Below are positions 28,045 through 37,238 of a stretch of 64,000 nt of DNA, piece after piece. The position numbers were made by a program, and so were the translations under genes. The notes under the pieces are model-generated. The model was given only the letters and a program-made list of their open reading frames with translations, was not told the origin of the DNA and did not search any database. This DNA comes from Pseudomonas ekonensis (GTDB lineage Bacteria; Pseudomonadota; Gammaproteobacteria; Pseudomonadales; Pseudomonadaceae): the NCBI RefSeq assembly GCF_019145435.1, contig NZ_JAHSTS010000003.1:186001-250000 (forward strand), in the 5' to 3' direction. Positions within the stretch are counted from its first letter, which is position 1, and each line of letters starts with the position of its first letter.

Positions 28045-28075
28045 GGCCCTTCCCGCAGGTCCTGCGGGAAGGGCC
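28045..28075 (+). terminator. perfect GC-rich hairpin after the YeaQ-like gene
   Basis: GGCCCTTCCCGCAGG and its exact complement flank a single T: a 15-base perfect stem without a following T-run. It probably stabilises or ends the upstream transcript, but is not a canonical terminator. Confidence 0.5.
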
Positions 28076-28133
28076 GCAATGCTCGGCGATCCGCGGTTCC
28101 TTCCTTTCACGAGCATTCTCAACGAGCCCCTTC

Positions 28134-28670
28134 ATGCGTCGTCTTCTGTTGACTCTCCTTTTGCTGGGCAGCGGTCTGGCCCACGCCGGCGAACTGCCGG
28201 AAACCGACTGGCTGGAACTGATGCCCAAGTCGGACCAGAAAGCCCTCGAAGCCATGCCCGAAATCGACCACAACTCCCCGGAGGCCAACGGCACCTTCAC
28301 CCAGAAGGGCGGGATGAAACAGGCCAAGGGCCTGCCGGCGGTGATGTATTCGACCAAGACCGTGGCGTCGATGAACGACAAGCGCATCCGCATCGGCGGC
28401 TATCCGGTGCCGCTGGAGTCGGACGCCAAGGGCCGCAGCACGCTGTTCTTCCTGGTGCCGTACCCGGGCGCCTGCATCCACGTGCCGCCACCGCCGCCCA
28501 ACCAATTGGTGCTGGTGCGCTATCCCAAGGGCCTGAAGCTGGACGACATCTACACGCCGCTGTGGGTGACCGGCACGCTGAAGGTCGAGAAGGTCAGCAA
28601 TGACCTGGCCGACGCAGCGTATGCGCTGGATGCGGACAAGGTGAAGGTGGTGCAGGAATCGGATCTCTGA
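28134..28670 (+). CDS. DUF3299 periplasmic protein
   Basis: A 178-residue protein with a clear signal peptide (MRRLLLTLLLLGSGLAHA, cleaved about residue 18). The mature part shows the DUF3299 pattern: the middle segment IGGYPVPLE, then FFLVPYPGACIHVPPPPPNQLV with a conserved Cys-His, and TPLWVTGTLKVE near the end. Proteins of this family are small and periplasmic or lipid-associated, often encoded beside efflux or lipoprotein-export genes; the function is unknown. Here it is alone. The Cys-His in GACIHVPPP could bind metal, but this is speculation. Confidence 0.82.
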   Translation: MRRLLLTLLLLGSGLAHAGELPETDWLELMPKSDQKALEAMPEIDHNSPEANGTFTQKGGMKQAKGLPAVMYSTKTVASMNDKRIRIGGYPVPLESDAKGRSTLFFLVPYPGACIHVPPPPPNQLVLVRYPKGLKLDDIYTPLWVTGTLKVEKVSNDLADAAYALDADKVKVVQESDL

Positions 28671-28684
28671 TCAACCCGCCAAAC

Positions 28685-28779
28685 CACTGCGGGAGCCAGG
28701 CTGCTGGCGATTGCGTCGTGTCAGTCGATTCATCGTCAACTGACAGACCGCTATCGCCAGCAGGCTGGCTCCCGCAAGT
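28685..28779. repeat. REPIN (two inverted REP palindromes)
   Basis: CTGCGGGAGCCAGGCTGCTGGCGAT and the inverted ATCGCCAGCAGGCTGGCTCCCGCAAG lie about 40 bases apart, between two convergent genes. This is a well-preserved copy. Confidence 0.85.
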
Positions 28780-28787
28780 GGGGTGAA

Positions 28788-29687
28788 TCAGAGAGGCTCG
28801 CTGCCGATGCTCACGCCCAGGGTGTGGCTGGCGCCCGGCGCCAGGTTCACGATGTTGTCCATTACGTTCGCGGTTTCGATGCACAGCATGCGCTGCCAGC
28901 CGTCGTCGGCCATGTCGCTGAACGCGGCGGCGCGGTCGATCCAAGGGTTCCAGATCACGGCGGTGCGCGAGCCGGTGGCGTTCAGCACGATGCGCCGTTC
29001 CCAGGCCGGGTCGTTGATGCTCAGTCGCGGCGGCGCGTCGAGGTAGATGCGGTCGGTTTCCCCGGTGAACTGCAGGTCGCCTTTCTGGGTGACGGTTTTC
29101 CAGTCGTCCAGGGTCTCGATGTAACGGAGGCCGTCCACGCCTTCGACCTTGACGTCGCGCACGTCGCTGACCGCGAAGTACGTGTGCAGCGCCTGGCTCA
29201 GGCTGACGGTGTCGGCACCGCGGTTGCGGCTGGTCAGGCCGATGTGCAGGCGCTCGTCCAGGCGCAGGGTCAGGGTCAGGTCCACCGGGTGCGGCCAGTC
29301 GGCGAAACCGCCTTCGGGGCAGGGCAGGGTGAATTCGACCTTCAGGCTTTCGCCTTCGGCTTCGATGCCGGCCAGTTCCCAGTCGGTCGCCCGGACAAAC
29401 CCGTGGGCGCCCGCCGGTTCCGTGCCGGTGCGCATGGCCTGCACGCTCTGCGGGTTGCGCGCGAACACGCCGAACCAGGGCCAGCACACCGGCACGCCGG
29501 CGCGGATGCTCTTGCCGGCCTTGAACGCGGCCTTGTCGTTGAGCCAGATCACCGGCGGCTGGCCGTCCACCTGGTAACTGAGGATGTGCGCGCCTTGCTG
29601 GGCCACCAGCACTTCGGCCTGGCCGTGGCGGATGCGCCAGCAGTTCAGTTCATCGAGTTTGACGGCTTCGACGTTGGGCGTGTTCAT
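28788..29687 (-). CDS. D-hexose-6-phosphate mutarotase (YeaD type)
   Basis: A 299-residue aldose-1-epimerase-fold enzyme of the YeaD group, which interconverts alpha and beta anomers of hexose-6-phosphates. Typical segments are QGAHILSYQVDGQPPVIWLN (20 residues), SIRAGVPVCWPWFG, HGFVRATDW with the catalytic histidine, and TYFAVSDVRDVKVEGVDG. The start at 29687 (MNTPNVEAVK) follows GAGAG; 18 further in-frame codons upstream are probably not translated. It is read towards the DUF3299 gene, with a REPIN between them. The thioesterase gene lies 57 bases upstream on the same strand. Confidence 0.9.
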   Translation of the reverse strand: MNTPNVEAVKLDELNCWRIRHGQAEVLVAQQGAHILSYQVDGQPPVIWLNDKAAFKAGKSIRAGVPVCWPWFGVFARNPQSVQAMRTGTEPAGAHGFVRATDWELAGIEAEGESLKVEFTLPCPEGGFADWPHPVDLTLTLRLDERLHIGLTSRNRGADTVSLSQALHTYFAVSDVRDVKVEGVDGLRYIETLDDWKTVTQKGDLQFTGETDRIYLDAPPRLSINDPAWERRIVLNATGSRTAVIWNPWIDRAAAFSDMADDGWQRMLCIETANVMDNIVNLAPGASHTLGVSIGSEPL

Positions 29688-29744
29688 GGGACTGCTCTCG
29701 ATCAGCGATTCGGGACGTTTTCGACCTGCCGGCGGCCGCAAGGT

Positions 29745-30149
29745 TTAGCGGGCGCGCGGCGGAACCGAACGGGTGCGGCCGCTGCCGTCGATGGCGACGA
29801 ACACGAACACCGCTTCGGTCACTTTACGCCACTCGCTGGACAACGGATCGTCGCTCCACACCTCGACCATCATCTGGATCGAGCTGCGGCCGATCTCCAG
29901 GGTCTGGGTATAGAAGGACAGTTGCGCGCCCACGGCCACCGGCACCAGGAACGCCATGCGGTCGATGGCCACGGTGGCCACCCGGCCGCCGGCGACGCGG
30001 CTGGCCATCGCCGTGCCGGCCAGGTCCATCTGCGCCACCAGCCAGCCGCCGAAAATATCGCCGAAGCCGTTGGTTTCGCGGGGAAGCGCGGTGATCTGCA
30101 AGGCCAGGTCGCCTTGCGGGATCGGATCTTCTTGTTCGAGCTCTATCAT
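29745..30149 (-). CDS. acyl-CoA thioesterase (YciA type hot-dog protein)
   Basis: A 134-residue hot-dog-fold thioesterase that hydrolyses acyl-CoAs. The conserved core ETNGFGDIFGGWLVAQMDL and VATVAIDRMAFLVPV identify the YciA branch, with the catalytic aspartate in the FGGWLVAQMD helix. The start MIELEQEDPIPQGDL at 30149 is chosen because related Pseudomonas proteins begin there; an in-frame ATG 28 codons upstream (30233) is an alternative. Acyl-CoA turnover or envelope lipid homeostasis is the usual role. The 375 bases to the divergent MFS gene contain no other gene. Confidence 0.88.
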   Translation of the reverse strand: MIELEQEDPIPQGDLALQITALPRETNGFGDIFGGWLVAQMDLAGTAMASRVAGGRVATVAIDRMAFLVPVAVGAQLSFYTQTLEIGRSSIQMMVEVWSDDPLSSEWRKVTEAVFVFVAIDGSGRTRSVPPRAR

Positions 30150-30524
30150 GCCGAGGGTGCCTCTGACCCGTGACTCTTCGTTGGTGATGCGGGTGACGGC
30201 CGTCTTCAGGAAAAACGATTCAGCACCGAACATACTACGTTCGTCACGTTTTCCATAAGGCGCCTTTAGGGAAACTCTGCGAAACCGGCTGGCCCGGCAC
30301 GGTCATGCGGCCAACGGCGTTTTCGCACAGCAACCCCCTACAAGCCGGGGCGAGGTTGCGAGTATATCGGTCGGTAGACTCCGCGACGACCGTCAGGTTC
30401 TCATTTCGCCCGCCAAATGCGCCCCTATGTGCTTTTTCGAACAATTTGCTATGGTGCCGAACCTGCCCGAGCCGCAGCCAGCGTTGCTGCGGCGGCAGAT
30501 CCGACTATAAGAGAAGACCTTGCC
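30150..30524. other. divergent intergenic region thioesterase / MFS transporter
   Basis: About 375 bases with promoters for both directions expected. No convincing operator, terminator or small gene was found. It is slightly richer in A/T than the neighbouring coding DNA in its middle third. Confidence 0.4.
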
Positions 30525-31823
30525 ATGACCACAGCGCCCTCGAGCCTCGCGCAGTCCGACCAGCCCGCACGACCCCTGACCCGCAACGACTACAAGACGC
30601 TGTCGCTGTCCGCCCTGGGCGGTGCGCTGGAGTTCTACGACTTCATCATCTTCGTCTTCTTCGCCACCGTGGTCGGCAAGCTGTTCTTCCCGGCGGACAT
30701 GCCCGAGTGGCTGCGCCTGATGCAGACCTTCGGCATCTTCGCCGCCGGCTACCTGGCGCGGCCATTGGGCGGGATCGTCATGGCGCACTTCGGCGACCTG
30801 CTGGGGCGCAAGAAGATGTTCACCCTGAGCATCTTCATGATGGCTGTGCCGACGCTGATCATGGGCCTGCTGCCGACCTACGCGCAGATCGGCCTGTGGG
30901 CGCCGATCCTGCTGCTGCTGATGCGGGTGATCCAGGGCGCGGCCATCGGCGGCGAGGTGCCGGGGGCATGGGTCTTCGTTTCCGAACACGTGCCCGACCG
31001 GCACATCGGCTATGCCTGCGGCACGCTGACCAGCGGCCTGACCGCCGGCATCCTGTTGGGCTCGCTGGTCGCCACGGCGATCAACAGCCTTTATACGCCG
31101 GAGCAAGTGGCGGATTACGCCTGGCGGATCCCGTTCCTGCTCGGTGGCGTGTTCGGCCTGTTCTCGGTCTACCTGCGCCGCTGGCTGCACGAGACGCCGG
31201 TGTTCGCCGAACTGCAGCTGCGCAAGGCCCTGGCCGAGGAAGTGCCGCTGCGGGCGGTGCTGCGCGACCACCGCGGGGCGATCCTGGTGTCGATGCTGCT
31301 GACCTGGCTGCTGTCCGCCGCCATCGTCGTGCTGATCCTGATGACCCCGACTGTGCTGCAGACCGTCTACCACTTCACGCCGACCGTTTCGCTGCAGGCC
31401 AACAGCCTGGCGATCGTGTTCCTGAGCGTGGGCTGCATCCTGGCCGGCGCGCTGGCCGACCGTTTCGGTGCCGGGCGCGTGTTCGTGTTCGGCTGCCTGG
31501 GCCTCCTGGCCAGCTCGTGGACCTTCTACCACAGCCTGGCGGACCATCCGGACTGGCTGTTCCCGTTCTACGCGCTGACCGGCCTTCTGGTCGGCACCAT
31601 CGGCGCGGTGCCTTACGTGATGGTCAAGGCGTTTCCGCCGGTGGTGCGGTTCAGTGGCCTGTCTTTCTCCTATAACGTCGCCTACGCAATCTTCGGCGGC
31701 CTGACGCCGATGGTGGTCAGCCTGTTGCTCAAGGAAAGCGCGATGGGCCCGGCCTATTACGTGGCGGTGCTGTGCGGGATGGGGATCGTGGTCGGGGCGT
31801 GGCTCTGGAGCAAGGGCCGCTGA
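30525..31823 (+). CDS. MFS transporter, metabolite:H+ symporter family
   Basis: A 432-residue inner-membrane transporter with about twelve hydrophobic segments, in the MHS branch (KgtP/ShiA/ProP relatives) that takes up organic acids or osmolytes with protons. The family opening ALEFYDFIIFVFFATVVGKLFF (split) and the loop motif HFGDLLGRKKMF between helices 2 and 3 are visible. ATG 30525 is chosen since AAGAGAAG precedes it; a longer frame from 30417 has no such site. The substrate cannot be read off. It lies next to the pst block but has no Pho-like site of its own that I could see. Confidence 0.88.
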   Translation: MTTAPSSLAQSDQPARPLTRNDYKTLSLSALGGALEFYDFIIFVFFATVVGKLFFPADMPEWLRLMQTFGIFAAGYLARPLGGIVMAHFGDLLGRKKMFTLSIFMMAVPTLIMGLLPTYAQIGLWAPILLLLMRVIQGAAIGGEVPGAWVFVSEHVPDRHIGYACGTLTSGLTAGILLGSLVATAINSLYTPEQVADYAWRIPFLLGGVFGLFSVYLRRWLHETPVFAELQLRKALAEEVPLRAVLRDHRGAILVSMLLTWLLSAAIVVLILMTPTVLQTVYHFTPTVSLQANSLAIVFLSVGCILAGALADRFGAGRVFVFGCLGLLASSWTFYHSLADHPDWLFPFYALTGLLVGTIGAVPYVMVKAFPPVVRFSGLSFSYNVAYAIFGGLTPMVVSLLLKESAMGPAYYVAVLCGMGIVVGAWLWSKGR

Positions 31824-31856
31824 TGTCCGGCCCGCTCCCGCATTGAAAGGCATTGC

Positions 31857-31878
31857 GGTGTGGGAGCCGGCCTGAATC
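31857..31878. repeat. partial REP palindrome
   Basis: GGTGTGGGAGCCGGCCTGAAT is the left part of a REP, without a visible right half, just after the MFS gene. Confidence 0.45.
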
Positions 31879-31902
31879 ATCAAGTAAAACCTGGATGCTG
31901 GC

Positions 31903-31931
31903 CTTTCATCCAATTGTCATATTTCAGCCAT
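31903..31931 (+). promoter_or_regulatory. Pho box upstream of pstS
   Basis: CTTTCAT-CCAA-TTGTCAT matches the PhoB-binding direct repeat (CTGTCAT-N4-CTGTCAT) with one mismatch in each repeat, and a third degenerate repeat (CAGCCAT) follows at the same 11-base step. It lies 79-96 bases before the pstS start, so phosphate-starvation induction by PhoB is expected. Confidence 0.8.
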
Positions 31932-31998
31932 AGAGTGTTCACACGGCCTGCTGATACTTGGCCCCGACTTAACACACCCTATCTGCTAGGAGTAAGGC

Positions 31999-33000
31999 AT
32001 GAAACTGAAGCGTTTGATGGCGGCCATGACCTTTGTCGCCGCTGGCGTTGCGACCGCCAACGCGGTTGCCGCTGTTGACCCTGCTATCCCGAGCTACACC
32101 AAGACCACCGGTGTGTCGGGCAACCTGTCCAGCGTCGGTTCCGATACCCTGGCTAACCTCATGACCCTCTGGGCCGAGAACTACAAGAAAGAATACCCGA
32201 ACGTAAACATCCAGATTCAGGCCGCCGGTTCCGCCACCGCGCCGCCCGCGCTGACCGAAGGCACCTCCAACCTGGGCCCGATGAGCCGCAAGATGAAGGA
32301 CACCGAACTGGCTGCCTTCGAGCAGAAGTACGGCTACAAGCCGACCGCCATTCCGGTCGCCGTGGACGCCCTGGCTGTGTTCGTGCACAAGGACAACCCG
32401 ATCCAGCATCTGACCATGGAACAGGTCGATGCAATTTTCTCGTCCACCCGCCTGTGCGGCGCCAAGGCTGACGTGAAGACCTGGGGCGACCTGGGCGTGA
32501 CCGGCGACCTGGCCAACAAGCCGGTTCAGCTGTTCGGCCGCAACTCGGTATCCGGCACCTACGGCTACTTCAAGGAAGAAGCCCTGTGCAAAGGCGACTA
32601 CAAGCCTAACGTCAACGAACAGCCTGGCTCGGCTTCGGTCGTGCAGTCGATCAGCTCCTCGCTGAACGGCATCGGCTACTCGGGCATCGGCTACAAGACC
32701 GCCAGCGTGAAGACCGTCGCCCTGTCGAAGAAAGGCAGCACCGACTTCATCGAAGACACCGAAGAAAACGCCCTGAACGGCAAGTACCCGCTGTCCCGTT
32801 TCCTGTACGTCTACGTCAACAAGGCCCCGAACAAGCCTCTGGCCCCGCTGGAAGCCGAGTTCGTGAAACTGGTTCTGTCCAAGCAGGGTCAGGAAGTCGT
32901 GGTGAAGGACGGCTACATCCCGCTGCCGGCCAAAGTCGCCGCCAAAGCGCTGGCTGACCTGGGCCTGCAGGAAGGCGGCGCCGAAGTCGCAAAAAAGTAA
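31999..33000 (+). CDS. pstS: phosphate ABC transporter periplasmic binding protein
   Basis: A 333-residue periplasmic phosphate-binding protein. A signal peptide of about 25 residues ([18 protein letters not shown]) is followed by the phosphate-binding loops [15 protein letters not shown] and [14 protein letters not shown], whose Ser/Gly/Arg residues hold phosphate. Codon choice is strongly biased to preferred codons, in line with high expression. It stands under a Pho box and is separated from pstC by two strong hairpins and a second Pho box. PstS loading is also the input to PhoR signalling through the transporter and PhoU. Confidence 0.96.
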   Translation: MKLKRLMAAMTFVAAGVATANAVAAVDPAIPSYTKTTGVSGNLSSVGSDTLANLMTLWAENYKKEYPNVNIQIQAAGSATAPPALTEGTSNLGPMSRKMKDTELAAFEQKYGYKPTAIPVAVDALAVFVHKDNPIQHLTMEQVDAIFSSTRLCGAKADVKTWGDLGVTGDLANKPVQLFGRNSVSGTYGYFKEEALCKGDYKPNVNEQPGSASVVQSISSSLNGIGYSGIGYKTASVKTVALSKKGSTDFIEDTEENALNGKYPLSRFLYVYVNKAPNKPLAPLEAEFVKLVLSKQGQEVVVKDGYIPLPAKVAAKALADLGLQEGGAEVAKK

Positions 33001-33006
33001 CAAACT

Positions 33007-33072
33007 GAGTCAGGGGTGAACCCCGCCTGACTCCCGTGTGGGGCCCGGCCCGCGAGCGGCCCGGCCCCACAC
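33007..33072 (+). terminator. two tandem strong hairpins after pstS
   Basis: GAGTCAGG/CCTGACTC forms the first stem (33007-33033). The second (33036-33072) has a 15-base arm pair with one mismatch and a short loop. Neither has a T-run. They may protect the 3' end of abundant pstS mRNA and reduce read-through into pstC. Confidence 0.6.
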
Positions 33073-33134
33073 TCCCCGAATTCTTCTATCCACCGCCAGT
33101 GCCCTGCTGGCGGCGGATTTGGTGCGTCACTGCA

Positions 33135-33152
33135 TTGTCATCTTTCTGTCAT
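33135..33152 (+). promoter_or_regulatory. Pho box upstream of pstC
   Basis: TTGTCAT-CTTT-CTGTCAT is an almost perfect PhoB-binding repeat, only 23 bases before the pstC start. It implies a second PhoB-controlled promoter within the pst locus. Its closeness to the start means a short or nearly leaderless transcript. Confidence 0.85.
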
Positions 33153-33174
33153 ACAGGATCGCTAGGGTGTGCGC

Positions 33175-35457
33175 ATGAATGATCTGGCCAATTCCAAAAT
33201 GACTACGAACCCTCCCAAGCGCATTGACTTCAATACGCCTGAGTTGCAACGCAAGCGCCGCATCCGTGCGCTCAAGGATCGCTTCACCCGTTGGTACGTC
33301 CTCGTCGGCGGCCTGGCGGTGCTGGCGGCGATCACCCTGATCTTCTTCTTCCTCGCCTATGTGGTCGCGCCCCTGTTCCAGGGCGCCAGCCTGACCGCCA
33401 AAGACACCCTGGCCCCGGCCTGGATGCAGGACGCCGGCAAGCCGCTGATGATCTCGCTGGAAGAGCAGAACCAGGTGGCCATGCGCGTTTCCGACAAGGG
33501 CCAGGCCCTGTTCTTCGACATCGACAGTGGCGCCGAGCTCAAGCGCGTCGGTCTGCCGTTGCCGGCCGGCACCACCGTGACCTCCATCGGCGAAGACCAG
33601 CCGGGCCATCCGCTGGTGGCCGTGGGCCTGTCCAACGGCCAGGCGCTGGTGTTCCGTCACACCTATAAGGTCAGCTACCCGGAAGGCAAGAAAACCATCA
33701 CCCCGGCGATCGAGTACCCGTACGGCGAAGCGCCGATCGCATTGAACGAGAGCGGCGGCGCGCTGGAGCACATCAGCCTCAACGCCAACGATTCGACCCT
33801 GCTGCTGGCCGGCTCCACCGGCGCGCAGCTGCAGGTGCTGGCCCTGACCAGCGAAGAAAACATGATGACCGGCGAAGTCACCAACGAGCAGAAGCGCATC
33901 GATCTGCCGCAAATGACTGAACCGGTGAAGAACATCTTCGTCGACCCGCGCCAGCAGTGGCTGTACGTGGTCAACGGCCGGGCCCAGGCCGACGTGTTCA
34001 GCCTGCGCGACAAGAGCCTCAACGGTCGCTACAAGCTGCTGGAAAACGCTGACGCGCAAGTCACTGCCGCCACTCAACTGGTGGGTGGCATCTCGCTGAT
34101 CGTCGGCGACTCCACCGGTGGTCTGGCCCAGTGGTTCATGGCCCGCGACACCGACGGCGAACTGCGCCTGAAACAGATCCGCACCTTCCAGATGGGCAAG
34201 GCGCCGATCGTGGAGATCGGCGCCGAGGAGCGTCGCAAGGGCTTCGCCGCCCTCGACGCCAGCGGCAAGCTCGGCGTGTTCCACAGCACCGCGCACCGCA
34301 CCCTGCTGGTCGACCAGGTGGTCGAGGGCCAAGGCCTGTTCGGCCTGTCGCCGCGGGCCAACCGCGTGATCGTCGAGGCCGGCGGCAAGCTGCAGCCGCT
34401 GCTGCTCGACAACCCGCACCCGGAAGTGTCGTGGAGCGCGCTGTGGAGCAAGGTCTGGTACGAGAACTACGACGAGCCTAAGTACGTCTGGCAATCGACC
34501 GCCGCCAACACTGACTTCGAACCGAAGCTGAGCCTGTCGCCGCTGACCTTCGGCACCCTGAAGGCCGCGTTCTACGCCATGCTGCTGGCCGCGCCGCTGG
34601 CCATCGCCGCCGCGATCTACACCGCCTACTTCATGGCCCCGGGCATGCGCCGCAAGGTCAAACCGGTGATCGAGCTGATGGAAGCGATGCCGACGGTGAT
34701 CCTCGGCTTCTTCGCCGGCCTGTTCCTGGCGCCGTATGTGGAAGGGCACTTGCCGGGCATCTTCAGCCTGCTGATGCTGCTGCCGATCGGCATCCTGATC
34801 GCTGGCTTCACCTTCAGCCGCCTGCCGGAATCGGTCCGCCTGAAGATCCCGGACGGCTGGGAGAGCGCGCTGCTGATCCCGGTGATCCTGTTCGTGGGCT
34901 GGCTGTCGCTGTACATGAGCCCGTACATGGAGAACTGGTTCTTCGGCGGCGACATGCGCCTGTGGATCTCCCACGACCTGGGCATCACCTACGACCAGCG
35001 CAACGCCCTGGTGGTCGGCCTGGCCATGGGCTTCGCGGTGATCCCGAACATCTACTCCATCGCCGAAGACGCCGTGTTCAGCGTGCCGCGCGGCCTGACC
35101 CTGGGCTCGCTGGCCCTGGGCGCCACGCCGTGGCAGACCATGACCCGCGTGGTGATCCTCACCGCCAGCCCGGGCATCTTCTCGGCGCTGATGATCGGCA
35201 TGGGCCGCGCGGTGGGCGAGACCATGATCGTGCTGATGGCCACCGGCAACACCCCGGTGATGGAAATGAACCTGTTCGAAGGCCTGCGCACCCTGGCGGC
35301 CAACGTCGCGGTGGAAATGCCGGAGTCGGAAGTCGGCGGCAGCCACTACCGCGTGCTGTTCCTCTCGGCGCTGGTGCTGCTGCTGTTCACCTTCATCATG
35401 AACACCCTCGCGGAACTGATTCGTCAGCGTCTGCGCAAGAAATACTCGTCGCTTTAA
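33175..35457 (+). CDS. pstC: phosphate ABC transporter permease (long PstC)
   Basis: An inner-membrane permease of 760 residues, much longer than the roughly 320 residues of E. coli PstC. One helix near residues 40-65 is followed by a large extracytoplasmic domain of about 350 residues. The PstC-like permease core starts at about 440 (LKAAFYAMLLAAPLAIAAAIYTAYF) and contains the EAMPTVILGFFAGLFLAP loop and the coupling loop GATPWQTMTRVVILTASPG. The long form is usual in Pseudomonas. ATG 33175 is preferred over the GTG two codons upstream because AGGGTG lies six bases before it. The pstA gene follows after 15 bases. Confidence 0.93.
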   Translation: MNDLANSKMTTNPPKRIDFNTPELQRKRRIRALKDRFTRWYVLVGGLAVLAAITLIFFFLAYVVAPLFQGASLTAKDTLAPAWMQDAGKPLMISLEEQNQVAMRVSDKGQALFFDIDSGAELKRVGLPLPAGTTVTSIGEDQPGHPLVAVGLSNGQALVFRHTYKVSYPEGKKTITPAIEYPYGEAPIALNESGGALEHISLNANDSTLLLAGSTGAQLQVLALTSEENMMTGEVTNEQKRIDLPQMTEPVKNIFVDPRQQWLYVVNGRAQADVFSLRDKSLNGRYKLLENADAQVTAATQLVGGISLIVGDSTGGLAQWFMARDTDGELRLKQIRTFQMGKAPIVEIGAEERRKGFAALDASGKLGVFHSTAHRTLLVDQVVEGQGLFGLSPRANRVIVEAGGKLQPLLLDNPHPEVSWSALWSKVWYENYDEPKYVWQSTAANTDFEPKLSLSPLTFGTLKAAFYAMLLAAPLAIAAAIYTAYFMAPGMRRKVKPVIELMEAMPTVILGFFAGLFLAPYVEGHLPGIFSLLMLLPIGILIAGFTFSRLPESVRLKIPDGWESALLIPVILFVGWLSLYMSPYMENWFFGGDMRLWISHDLGITYDQRNALVVGLAMGFAVIPNIYSIAEDAVFSVPRGLTLGSLALGATPWQTMTRVVILTASPGIFSALMIGMGRAVGETMIVLMATGNTPVMEMNLFEGLRTLAANVAVEMPESEVGGSHYRVLFLSALVLLLFTFIMNTLAELIRQRLRKKYSSL

Positions 35458-35472
35458 GAAAGGTAGAAGTCT

Positions 35473-37143
35473 GTGAAACAGAACTCCCTGAAAGGATGGT
35501 TCAAGAGCGGCGCCCCGGGCGTCTGGATCAGCGGTGGCGCGGTGTCCATCGCGGTCATCATGACCATTGGCCTGCTGGCGGTGATCGCCGTGCGCGGCCT
35601 GGGTCACTTCTGGCCGGCGGATCTGCTCCACGCCAGCTACGACGTGCCGGGCCAGGGCAAGCACCTGGTCATCGGCGAAGTGGTGCAGAAGGAAGAAGTG
35701 CCCCGCGCCCGCCTCAAGAGCGCCGGCCTGCCGGTGCCGGACGAAGGCCCGGAGTTCATGACCCGCGAGCTGATCAAGGTCGGTAACCGTGACCTGAACG
35801 GCAACGACTTCACCTGGACCGTCGGCGAGTGGCTGAACGACCAGACCACGCCGGTGGAACTGATGGCCGTCGAGCGCCGCGAATGGGGCAACTTCTACGG
35901 CTACCTGGTCAACGTCAAGCAGGACGGCAAGGTCATCGCCGAAGGCGAGGCCGCCTGGCCCGAGCTGCAGGCGCGGATCGACCGGGTGAACAAGCTCGCC
36001 GCCCAGCTCAAGACCCTGGAGAAGGTCGACATCGGCGCGATCAACGCCGGCCTCGAACGCATCCGCCTGCACGGCCGCAAGCTGGAGCTCGAAGGCAAGC
36101 TCGACCCGGCCGCGCAAGCGGACATGGACGCCGAGCGCGCCGAGCTGAACGCCCGTTACCAGGAGGTCGAGGCACGCCTCTCCGACCTGCACGCGCAGTT
36201 CAACCGCGACGCCCTGACCGCCCGCGACGCCAACGGCAAGGAAGTCGAGATCGGCCTGGGCAAGGTGGTCCATGCCTACCAGCCGAACGCCATGGGCACC
36301 TTCACCAAGGTCGGCTTCTACTTCAGCAAGGTCTGGGAATTCCTGTCGGACGACCCCCGCGAGGCGAACACCGAAGGCGGGATCTTCCCGGCCATCTTCG
36401 GCACCGTGATGATGACCCTGATCATGGCGATGATCGTGACCCCGTTCGGCGTGCTGGCGGCGGTTTACCTGCGCGAATACGCCAAGCAGAACACCCTGAC
36501 CCGGGTGATCCGCATCGCGGTGAACAACCTGGCGGGCGTTCCGGCGATCGTCTACGGCGTGTTCGGCCTGGGCTTCTTCGTCTACGTGCTGGGCGGTTCC
36601 CTCGACCGGCTGTTCTTCCCTGAAGCGCTGCCGGCGCCGACCTTCGGCACGCCGGGCCTGCTCTGGGCCTCCCTGACCCTGGCGCTGCTGGCGGTGCCGG
36701 TGGTGATCGTGGCCACCGAAGAAGGCCTGGCGCGCATCCCGCGCACCGTGCGCGAGGGCTCGCTGGCCCTGGGCGCGACCAAGGCCGAGACCCTGTGGAA
36801 GATCGTCCTGCCGATGGCCAGCCCGGCGATGATGACCGGCATGATCCTCGCCGTGGCCCGCGCCGCCGGCGAAGTGGCGCCGCTGATGCTGGTGGGTGTG
36901 GTGAAACTGGCGCCGTCGCTGCCGGTGGACGGCAACTACCCGTACCTGCACCTGGACCAGAAGATCATGCACCTGGGCTTCCACATCTACGACGTCGGCT
37001 TCCAGAGCCCGAACGTCGAGGCCGCGCGGCCGCTGGTGTACGCCACGGCGCTGCTGCTGGTGCTGGTGATCGCAGTGCTCAACCTGTCGGCGGTGTGGAT
37101 CCGTAACCACCTGCGCGAAAAATACAAAGCGTTGGATAGCTAA
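35473..37143 (+). CDS. pstA: phosphate ABC transporter permease (long PstA)
   Basis: A 556-residue partner permease of PstC, also longer than its E. coli counterpart. One N-terminal helix (residues about 18-40) and an extracytoplasmic region with a coiled-coil-like stretch (residues about 160-250, LQARIDRVNKLAAQLKTLEK) precede the permease core. That core runs from about 300 to the end, with helices from IFGTVMMTLIMAMIVTPFGV and the coupling loop LGATKAETLWKIVLPMASP. The start is GTG at 35473, with AAAGG in front. It is linked tightly to pstC; the gap to pstB is about 95 bases and filled by a repeat element. Confidence 0.94.
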   Translation: MKQNSLKGWFKSGAPGVWISGGAVSIAVIMTIGLLAVIAVRGLGHFWPADLLHASYDVPGQGKHLVIGEVVQKEEVPRARLKSAGLPVPDEGPEFMTRELIKVGNRDLNGNDFTWTVGEWLNDQTTPVELMAVERREWGNFYGYLVNVKQDGKVIAEGEAAWPELQARIDRVNKLAAQLKTLEKVDIGAINAGLERIRLHGRKLELEGKLDPAAQADMDAERAELNARYQEVEARLSDLHAQFNRDALTARDANGKEVEIGLGKVVHAYQPNAMGTFTKVGFYFSKVWEFLSDDPREANTEGGIFPAIFGTVMMTLIMAMIVTPFGVLAAVYLREYAKQNTLTRVIRIAVNNLAGVPAIVYGVFGLGFFVYVLGGSLDRLFFPEALPAPTFGTPGLLWASLTLALLAVPVVIVATEEGLARIPRTVREGSLALGATKAETLWKIVLPMASPAMMTGMILAVARAAGEVAPLMLVGVVKLAPSLPVDGNYPYLHLDQKIMHLGFHIYDVGFQSPNVEAARPLVYATALLLVLVIAVLNLSAVWIRNHLREKYKALDS

Positions 37144-37149
37144 AGCCAT

Positions 37150-37220
37150 TAGCCACAAGCGGCAAGCCACAAGCCGCTTTTGCTCAAAACTTGCAGCTTG
37201 CAGCTAGACGCTGGCAGCTA
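37150..37220. repeat. imperfect inverted repeat between pstA and pstB (AGCTGCAAGC family)
   Basis: Left side CCACAAGCGGCAAGCCACAAGC and right side CTTGCAGCTTGCAGCTAGACGC pair imperfectly. It fills nearly all of the pstA-pstB gap. It is the same family as the elements at 4129, 38073 and 44106. Confidence 0.7.
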
Positions 37221-37238
37221 CGAACGGAGTGAGAACCC

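Noticed and set aside
33127..37170. A 1347-codon open frame on the minus strand across pstC and pstA
   Set aside because: The plus strand encodes clear permeases; long antisense frames without stops are common in GC-rich genes, and the translation is His/Arg/Gln-rich with no family pattern.
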